Positions 58,680-64,000 of a DNA stretch of 64,000 nucleotides are shown here, piece after piece. The notes under the pieces were generated by a model. The model saw only the letters and a program-made list of their open reading frames with translations. It searched no databases and was not told the origin of the DNA. The translations under genes and the position numbers were made by a program. Origin of the DNA: Aquisphaera giovannonii (GTDB lineage: Bacteria; Planctomycetota; Planctomycetia; Isosphaerales; Isosphaeraceae); the NCBI RefSeq assembly GCF_008087625.1, contig NZ_CP042997.1, forward strand, positions 1,488,001 to 1,552,000, read 5' to 3'. Position 1 is the stretch's first letter. Each line of letters begins with the position of its first letter.

Positions 58680-60962
58680 TCAGGGCTCCGTCGAGTCCGG
58701 TTCCGGCGCGTTGACGCGCTCCACGTCGATCTTCATGCCATGGTGGAGTCCGTCCGGGAAGTATTTGCGTGCTCCCGGGCCCATCCAGGCGAGGGGGACA
58801 ACCCAATCGTCCTTCTTAAGGCCCGAGACGATTTCCCTCATGGCACCCTCCACATGGGGCCCGAAAGTGACTTCCCTCACCTCGACATTTCCTTCGTCAT
58901 CGACAACGAGCACAGGCCTACCGTTGCCGCGGAGAGAACCCGCTGGCATTGGTCCCAGCTGAGCAAGCATCGCTCGTCTTTTCTCCCCAGTATAAAGCGT
59001 GACGGAAACGGATTCCCCGGGGACGAGGAAGCCGTCCGGGTTGGGGAGGGACGCGCGGCATTCGAGGTTGCCGGTCTGAGGGTCGAACTGCGTGTCCACC
59101 GAGTCGAGCCTGCCACGCAGCCGCCGGTTCTGACGGCCGTCCCATACCTCGATCGCGAGAGCGGCGTCGGAGAGGGCCGCCCTGCCATTCGCGTCGGCTC
59201 GCGTGAGGTCGTGGTACGCATTCTGGCTGATCTTGAAGACTACATTCGTGACGTCCGTCGCCGCGAGCGTCGCCAGCTTGGTCGATTCGGGGGCCACGAC
59301 GCTCCCGACGGACAGGAGCGGACGCCCCACCTTGCCCCGGAACGGCGCGGTGACCTTCGTCGACTCCAGCTCGAGGCGGGCGAGATCGCGGCTCGCCGTG
59401 GCCGCACGCAGCGACGCGATGGCCTCGTCCCGGCCGGCCCGGGAGAGGTCGACCTCCTGCGAGCTGACCACGTTGCTCGCGCTCAGCTTCTCGGTGTTCT
59501 TCAGGGCGGCGGACTGCCGCCTGAGCTGGACCTCCGCACGGCTGACGTCCGCCTCGGCCCGGTCCAGCTTCATCTGGTAGATCCTGGAATCGATGGCGAA
59601 GAGAATCTCACCCTTCTCGACCGTCTGCCCCGACTTCACGCGGACCTCGGTGAGCGTGCCGGCAACCTGCGGCCGCAACTCCACGGACCGGGCCGCCTCG
59701 ACCACGCCGACGAAATTGATGCCGTCGCGGATATCCCGGACGATGGGCTGGGACACCCTCACGCGAGGAGGAGCTGCGTCCTTCCCTGGCTCTGCGTCGC
59801 GGACCGCGGGCGACGGGGCGGGTGGCTGGGGCTGTGTCGCATCGCGATCGTTCGTCGCGGGCGGAGTCGCCTGGCGAGCCCGGGCGGGTGCCCAGCCGGG
59901 GAGGAGGAGCAGGGACAGGCCGGCGACGAGCATCGCCGCGGCCGGGACGGGGCGGGACTTCGCGGGCGTCTCGTCGCGCAGGATCATGTCCAATCTCCTT
60001 CGCAAGGGGGGGACGCGGCCCACGCCCGAGGCGCCGAAGGGGCGCGGGGCGCGGACCCCGGAGAGGAAGGCGGCGGTCGTGACGAGGGCCTCGGCGTAGG
60101 ACTCGACGGACTCCGGCAGCGTGCGGGCCACGACGGCGTCGCAGCATTGCTCCTCCGCGTCCTCGACGCGGCGGCGGGCCCACCAGGCGACCGGGTTCCA
60201 CCAGTGGAGGCCCAGCACGACCGCCTCCAGCCGGCGGACCCAGTGGTCGCGCCGCCGCAGGTGGGCGAGCTCGTGCACGAGGACCGTGTCCCGCTGCGCC
60301 TCGTCGAGACCCTCCCACAGCCCCTCCGGGAGGAGCAATCGGGGCGGGCCGACGAGCGCCCAGAGCATCGGCGGGATCGGCGCGGGGACGAGCCGGGCGG
60401 CCGGTGCCCGGCGCAGGCCCATGCGAGCCGCAAGCGTCTCGATCCGACGCGTCAACTCGCCGGACGCGGGATTGGCGATCCGCAGCAAGCGCCGGACCCG
60501 CGAGGCGTGGATGACGATCGCGAGGGCCCAGGCCAGGGCACCGGCCATCCACGTCGCGGCCAGGATCGTCCGCCAGGGCCAACCCGCAGATGGCTCGCGG
60601 ATCACGCTCGGCACGGGACGCGATTCGCTTCCCCCCTTACGAGGGGGGGACACAGGGGGGTGGATTCGATCGCCGAGGCCCGCCCCACTCACCCCCTCCA
60701 ACTCCCCCTTCGTAAGGGGGAGAGCCGGATTGGCCTCCTCCGCGACCAAGGGCTGATGACCTGCCTGCTCACTCGGCCCGGCGGGCGTTGCCGCCTGATG
60801 CCGGATGAGCGACGGCGTCACGAGCTTGAGCAGCACGAGCACCCAGAGGAGATGGACGACCTCCGGCCGGGGCCGGGCCAGCCGGACGGCGATGACCGCG
60901 AGGAGTGCCATCGCGGCGGCCCAGGCGGAATTGGTCAGCGCCTCGATCAGCAGACCGTCCAA
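58680..60962 (-). CDS. M56 (BlaR1-like) metalloprotease fused to RND-type periplasmic adaptor
   Basis: The 760-residue single frame starts at TTG 60962, well served by GGGGAGGCGAGCC. Residues 1-330 form an M56 sensor-protease: membrane helices (WAAAMALLAVIAVRLA, LLWVLVLLKLVTPSLI, TWMAGALAWALAIVI) and the zinc motif HELAH (His230-His234), then EEQCCDAVVA. After another helix (AAAMLVAGLSLLLLPGW), residues 400-760 are a HlyD/MFP adaptor: a lipoyl-like half SVELRPQVAGTLTEVRVKSG, a coiled-coil hairpin, and VTAPFRGKVGRPLLSVGSVV. The fusion joins sensing/proteolysis to an efflux-adaptor fold. The partner gene is the BlaI-like repressor, now separated from it by an IS. A palindromic element at 60628-60726 lies in frame in the N-terminal loop. 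Confidence 0.8.
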   Translation of the reverse strand: MDGLLIEALTNSAWAAAMALLAVIAVRLARPRPEVVHLLWVLVLLKLVTPSLIRHQAATPAGPSEQAGHQPLVAEEANPALPLTKGELEGVSGAGLGDRIHPPVSPPRKGGSESRPVPSVIREPSAGWPWRTILAATWMAGALAWALAIVIHASRVRRLLRIANPASGELTRRIETLAARMGLRRAPAARLVPAPIPPMLWALVGPPRLLLPEGLWEGLDEAQRDTVLVHELAHLRRRDHWVRRLEAVVLGLHWWNPVAWWARRRVEDAEEQCCDAVVARTLPESVESYAEALVTTAAFLSGVRAPRPFGASGVGRVPPLRRRLDMILRDETPAKSRPVPAAAMLVAGLSLLLLPGWAPARARQATPPATNDRDATQPQPPAPSPAVRDAEPGKDAAPPRVRVSQPIVRDIRDGINFVGVVEAARSVELRPQVAGTLTEVRVKSGQTVEKGEILFAIDSRIYQMKLDRAEADVSRAEVQLRRQSAALKNTEKLSASNVVSSQEVDLSRAGRDEAIASLRAATASRDLARLELESTKVTAPFRGKVGRPLLSVGSVVAPESTKLATLAATDVTNVVFKISQNAYHDLTRADANGRAALSDAALAIEVWDGRQNRRLRGRLDSVDTQFDPQTGNLECRASLPNPDGFLVPGESVSVTLYTGEKRRAMLAQLGPMPAGSLRGNGRPVLVVDDEGNVEVREVTFGPHVEGAMREIVSGLKKDDWVVPLAWMGPGARKYFPDGLHHGMKIDVERVNAPEPDSTEP
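60628..60726 (-). repeat. In-frame inverted repeat within the M56 gene
   Basis: Left arm CTTCCCCCCTTACGAGGGGGG (60628-60648, 21 bp) and the complement of the right arm (around 60703-60726) agree on most positions. Both arms extend into GGGGGTG-type runs. The roughly 100-bp block codes for a loop (LPLTKGELEGVSGAGLGDRI and following) between the first helices and keeps the frame. The LTKGELEGV-type translation recurs in repeats of unrelated bacteria. Confidence 0.7.
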
Positions 60963-60989
60963 GGCTCGCCTCCCCTCGGCTTAATTCGT

Positions 60990-62061
60990 GGCTCAAGATG
61001 GATTCCGGGGTGGTGGCCCCGGGGGGGACCAAAGTTGCTACAATCGCCCCACCTGGTCGGGCCTCGCGTCGGCCCGACTCCCGTCCGTTTCCGGCAGCCG
61101 GGTGCCGATCGATGGTGAACATCCAGGACCTCTTCGACGACGCCAAGTGCTACACGACGATCCGGGACATGCGCTGGCCCGATGGGGTGGCCTGCCCTCA
61201 TTGCTCGTCCGCCTCGGTCATCAAGGACGGCCGGGATGACACCGAGCCTCACCGCCAGCGCTACCAATGCCGCGGCTGCGGCCGGCGCTTCGACGACCTC
61301 ACCGACACCATCTTCGCCGGCCACCACCAGCCGTTGCGGACCTGGATCGCGTGCCTGTATCTCATGGGCCTGAACCTCTCCGGGTTGCAGATCGCCCAGG
61401 AGCTGGAGGTCAACAAGGATGATGCCCGGGCGATGATCCGCCAGCTCCGCGAGGGGATCATCGCCCGTCGTCCCCCGGTCGCGCTGGAGGGCGAGGTCGA
61501 ATGCGACGAAGTCTATGTGGTCGCGGGACATAAGGGCCATCCCGAGGCCGTCAAAAAAAAGGCCGGCCCCCCCGCCGCCGGCGCCTGAAGGGGGAGCGAG
61601 GCCGGGGGACCTTGGAGAAGGAGAAGCCGCCGATCTTCGGGATGCTGCAGCGCGGCGGCGAGGTCGTGATCCGGATGCTGGCGGACGTCAAGCAGGCGAC
61701 GATCGGCCCGCTGATCAGGAGGACGATCGCCGCGGGGAGCCTGGTCTACACCGATGAGTATGACATCTACAGTCGCCTGGAGGAGTGGGGCTACGCGCAC
61801 GAGACGGTCTGCCACGCGGCGGGCGAGTATGCCCGGGACGACGACGCGGACGGATTCTGCGAGGTCCACGTCAACACGCTCGAGGGGTTCTGGTCGCTGC
61901 TGCGCTCGTGGCTCCGACCCCACCGGGGGATCTCCCAGGAGTGCCTCCCCTTGTACCTGGGCTTCTTCGAGTTCGTTCACAACGTCCGAGCCCGCGGGAA
62001 GAGGCTATTGGGGGCCCTGATCAGCCAGCTCCTGGCACCACCCCGGAATCCATCTTGAGCC
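60990..62061 (+). mobile_element. Complete IS1595-type insertion sequence, 1072 bp
   Basis: Perfect 26-bp terminal inverted repeats lie at 60990-61015 (GGCTCAAGATGGATTCCGGG and six more bases) and 62036-62061. An 8-bp target duplication TAATTCGT flanks it at 60982-60989 and 62062-62069, typical of IS1595-family elements. The single transposase is on the plus strand in two frames. TACAAT at 61039-61044 is a likely internal promoter. It inserted exactly at the stop codon of the BlaI-like gene. Confidence 0.92.
61112..62058 (+). CDS. IS1595-family transposase (ISXO2-like), -1 frameshift
   Basis: The upstream frame starts at ATG 61112 (MVNIQDLFDDAKCYTTIRDM). It has a zinc ribbon (CPHC...CRGC), then TIFAGHHQPLRTWIA and the first catalytic Asp in EGEVECDEVYVV, and stops at 61588. 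The downstream frame continues with YTDEYDIYSRL (second Asp) and HVNTLEGFWSLLRSWL, ending at 62058. The frames meet at A_AAA_AAG (61555-61561), the classic -1 slippery heptamer, followed by the G+C-rich palindrome GCCGGC...GCCGGC as a possible stimulator. The fused reading is about 315 residues, a usual length for the family. Frameshifting is inferred from sequence. Confidence 0.88.
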
Positions 62062-62465
62062 TAATTCGTTTCCCCCGCACGCTTCCTTCGCCGCTCGCGG
62101 AGCACGGTGGAGAGCTCGTCGATCTCCGCCGCGGAGAGCGGCTGCGAGCGCACGAGGTTCATCGCCAGCGAGGCCGCGGAGCCGCCGCAGAGCGCCTCGG
62201 CCAGCCCTTGGAGGCGGCGGGCGATGAACGCCTCGCGATCGGCGGTCGCGGCGAAGACGAGGACCCCCTCGCGACGCTCCTTGCGGACGAAGCCCTTGTG
62301 CTCCAGCCGCTCCAGGAGCTTCTGGACGGTCGCGTAGTGCGCCTCGCCGCCGCCGGGATAGAGCACGTCGGCCACCTGCCGTCGCGTCGCCTCCCCGCGG
62401 TCCCAGAGCACCCGGAGCATCGCCAGCTCCGTGTCCGTCACGTCCTCTCCGGCTCGCCGCGCCAT
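62061..62465 (-). CDS. BlaI/MecI-family transcriptional repressor
   Basis: The 134-residue product starts at ATG 62465. It is a winged-helix repressor: VTDTELAMLRVLWDRGEATR, RQVADVLYPGGGEAHYATVQ and KLLERLEHKGFVRKERREG, then a helical dimerisation tail. Family members repress their own operon until cleaved by the partner M56/BlaR1 protease. Without the IS, its stop codon would be 18 bp from the M56 start, a normal operon layout. The IS replaced the stop TAA by TAG made from the element end, leaving the protein sequence unchanged. Confidence 0.9.
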   Translation of the reverse strand: MARRAGEDVTDTELAMLRVLWDRGEATRRQVADVLYPGGGEAHYATVQKLLERLEHKGFVRKERREGVLVFAATADREAFIARRLQGLAEALCGGSAASLAMNLVRSQPLSAAEIDELSTVLRERRRKRAGETN

Positions 62466-62477
62466 CGGGTCCTCCAA

Positions 62478-62513
62478 GGCAAACTGACTAGGGTGATGGT
62501 AAGGCGGTTTGCC
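62478..62513. promoter_or_regulatory. Candidate BlaI operator
   Basis: GGCAAAC (62478-62484) and GTTTGCC (62507-62513) are perfect inverted half-sites, 13 bp upstream of the BlaI-like start. CTAGGG occurs at 62488 and again, as CCTAGGG, at 62512. Autoregulation through such a site is usual for the family. The half-site differs from the staphylococcal TACA/TGTA consensus, so it is a prediction. Confidence 0.5.
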
Positions 62514-62624
62514 TAGGGAGTCAAGGGGATGCCTCCCTTTACGGCCGTTCGGGCGATGGGCGACAATCGGCGGTTGGTGACCCGCTTTCGGGGATGACTT
62601 CGGGGCAGGAGGAGCTCGTCCGTC

Positions 62625-63410
62625 ATGATCCGCCATCCGCTGGGGCTGAGGCTGAATCCGGACCGATCGATCCGCGACCAGATCCAAGAGGCGGCGAGGC
62701 TCGGGGCCAGGGGCGTGGTGCTGGACGCGATCGGGGACCTCGCGCCGCAGCGGCTGGGGGAGACGGGGCGCCGGGAGCTGGGATATCTCTTCCGGACGCT
62801 GGAGCTGTCGCTGGTCGCGGTCTCGCTGCCGACCCGGCGGGCGTTCGACACGATCGACCAGCTCGAGGACCGGCTGCGGCGGGCGGACTCGGCGTTCGCG
62901 ATGGCGTACGAGCTGGGGACCAACCTGGTCCTCGCCCGGGTCGGCCCGGTGCCGCCGGCCGACGAGCCCGCGCGCCGGGAGGCGTTCGACAACGCGGTCG
63001 GCTCCCTCGGCAGGGCCGCGGACCACCGGGGCGTCCGCCTGGCGATCGAGACCGAGGCGGAGCCCGGTAAGCGGCTGAAGGACTTCCTGGAGGCGCTCGA
63101 CCTCGTCGGCCTGGCGGCGAGCGTGGACCCGGCGAACCTGCTCCGGGCCGGGATCGACCCGGCGACGGCCGTCGCGGAACTCGGCTCGTGGGTCGCCCAC
63201 GCGTACGCCGGCGGCTCGTCGCCGGCCACCTCGGCGCTGGCCCACCCGCGGGGCTTCGGCTCGTCCGCGTCCGCGATCGACTGGGAGTCGTACCTCGGAT
63301 CCCTCGAGGAGGTCGGCTACCGCGGGTTCCTCACCATCTGGCCGGACCCGGCCGCGGACGCGCGCACGGCCTTCAACGCCATCTCCGGGCGGCTCAAGCA
63401 GGTCTCGTGA
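62625..63410 (+). CDS. Sugar-phosphate isomerase/epimerase-like TIM-barrel protein
   Basis: The 261-residue product starts at ATG 62625. It shows the xylose-isomerase-like barrel: MIRHPLGLRLNPDRSIRDQI, a first-strand region LGARGVVLDAIGDLAP, the metal-site Glu in VRLAIETEAEPGK, SVDPANLLRAGIDP and the C-terminal GYRGFLTIWPDPAADA. The last Glu ligand often found near the C-terminus (E in 'GYxGxxxxE') is Trp-Pro here, so activity is less certain than for the copy at 16809. It is cytoplasmic and diverges from the BlaI-like gene. Confidence 0.8.
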   Translation: MIRHPLGLRLNPDRSIRDQIQEAARLGARGVVLDAIGDLAPQRLGETGRRELGYLFRTLELSLVAVSLPTRRAFDTIDQLEDRLRRADSAFAMAYELGTNLVLARVGPVPPADEPARREAFDNAVGSLGRAADHRGVRLAIETEAEPGKRLKDFLEALDLVGLAASVDPANLLRAGIDPATAVAELGSWVAHAYAGGSSPATSALAHPRGFGSSASAIDWESYLGSLEEVGYRGFLTIWPDPAADARTAFNAISGRLKQVS

Positions 63411-63976
63411 GCGATCGCGCGGGCGGCCTTTCTGCGAATTCCTCATCCCGGCGTGAAATCGGCGCGGGGCTTGCGCTGACCATCCCGGTTGGATCATGGG
63501 AGAAACCGCGCTCATCCAACGGAGCCCCCGCCATGACCGCCGCGTCGGTCGTCGAATTTGCTTATTCCCATGCACATGTAGGACCGGCTCGTCTTTGGGG
63601 GCGGCCCCCGTCCCCCCTCGCAAACGATGACCGTGCAGCCCTTCGCCCCGGCTCGCCCAACATGACGCGGCGCTCCGGTGCGTCCGCGCTCCGCTCGACG
63701 CACCATACGATAGCCGGCGCGCGAGGATTGAGCGGGACTCGACCATCATAGCGGCCAGAAATGTCGGCGGAAGTTGTTTGGTGGTAGGGGCAAGCGTTCT
63801 TGAGTGTCGGTGCGGCCCGGCGACGATCTAAGCCAATTGGGGCGAGCAGTTCGACGGCTTTCCGGTGAAGCGGCGAGGCGACGCGGATCGGGAATCCGGG
63901 GACAGGCGTCTCCAACCGTACACTGGTGCTGCCGTATAATGGGACCTCCGGATCACCAAAGTGGGGGCGTGGGCTC
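63411..63976. other. Intergenic region (566 bp) with a likely promoter
   Basis: No supported gene is seen. TATAAT at 63935-63940 is a good -10, 36 bp before the ATG at 63977; no clear -35 is visible. A few weak palindromes lie near 63600-63720. The region may contain the remains of a decayed element, but I cannot identify it. Confidence 0.35.
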
Positions 63977-64000
63977 ATGAGCGTGGCGGGGCCGGGGTAC
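63977..64000 (+). CDS. Start of a gene cut by the window end (partial)
   Basis: ATG 63977 opens a frame (MSVAGPGY) that runs off the window. The TATAAT box 36 bp upstream and a G-rich leader favour a real start. Nothing can be said of function from eight codons. Confidence 0.35.

Noticed and set aside
58680-60962. M56-adaptor fusion as the missing partner of the ABC exporter
   Set aside because: It is 17 kb away on the other strand and its operon partner is the BlaI-like repressor; nothing ties it to the exporter.
63562-63978. A 138-codon minus-strand frame near the window end
   Set aside because: No ribosome-binding site or motif, and composition typical of random G+C-rich frames; it also overlaps the TATAAT box used by the plus-strand gene.

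Overview
The window looks like a chromosomal segment of a high-GC planctomycete, probably of the family Isosphaeraceae. By eye it is roughly 70% G+C. It carries secreted proteins of planctomycete type, ThuA and xylose-isomerase-like TIM-barrel proteins, a PEP-CTERM protein, an M56/BlaI pair, and a PUFA-synthase-like polyketide synthase. The genus is inference. No rRNA, tRNA, CRISPR array or riboswitch was recognised.

Layout. (1) 1-9902: a co-directional block of envelope or periplasmic proteins: a membrane protein truncated by the window edge, a DUF4175-like protein interrupted by an in-frame TGA, two secreted paralogues, a toroid-fold protein and a long protein ending in a TlpA-like thioredoxin domain. 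(2) 9999-11528: a complete ISKra4-type insertion sequence with terminal repeats and a 9-bp target duplication. (3) 11635-23317: mixed metabolic and regulatory genes, including an ECF sigma/YciI pair, an AraC regulator, a ThuA-isomerase-ThuA operon, an SppA-like lipoprotein peptidase, and a structured palindromic repeat at 12317-12497. (4) 23573-41766: the main feature, nine co-directional genes for an iterative PUFA/heterocyst-glycolipid/enediyne-like synthase (NPD-NPD-KS-AT-ACP-KR, then KS*-AT-DH-PPTase), a free ACP, an alpha/beta hydrolase, an SDR, two zinc-ribbon methyltransferases and a MacB-like ABC exporter. (5) 41806-56026: PEP-CTERM protein, Tat-type secreted protein, hybrid kinase with a FixL-like haem PAS, GH43-like propeller, PQQ-like propeller, citrate synthase, sulfurtransferase, enoyl reductase-like MDR and Nif3. 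(6) 56330-62465: pabC-pabB, an M56-protease/RND-adaptor fusion and a BlaI repressor, with an IS1595-type element inserted between the last two. (7) 62625-64000: a TIM-barrel isomerase and the start of one more gene.

How the genes work together. The cluster at 23573-41766 is read as a lipid factory. Two megasynthases and a carrier protein build a reduced or polyunsaturated acyl chain; the hydrolase, SDR and methyltransferases release and tailor it; the ABC pair moves the product. The chemistry is inference. Domain content and the stop/start overlaps (at 31051, 36102, 37294 and 41074) are seen directly.

Repeats are a second theme. Two complete IS elements have exact target duplications. Two MITE-like elements share the same ends. 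Two palindromic elements lie in frame inside coding sequences (the second synthase and the M56 fusion). One palindromic repeat has compensatory base changes in its hairpins. The best single molecular puzzle is the TGA at 3088-3090, followed after two bases by a perfect 10-bp hairpin, with the reading frame continuing for another 205 codons.
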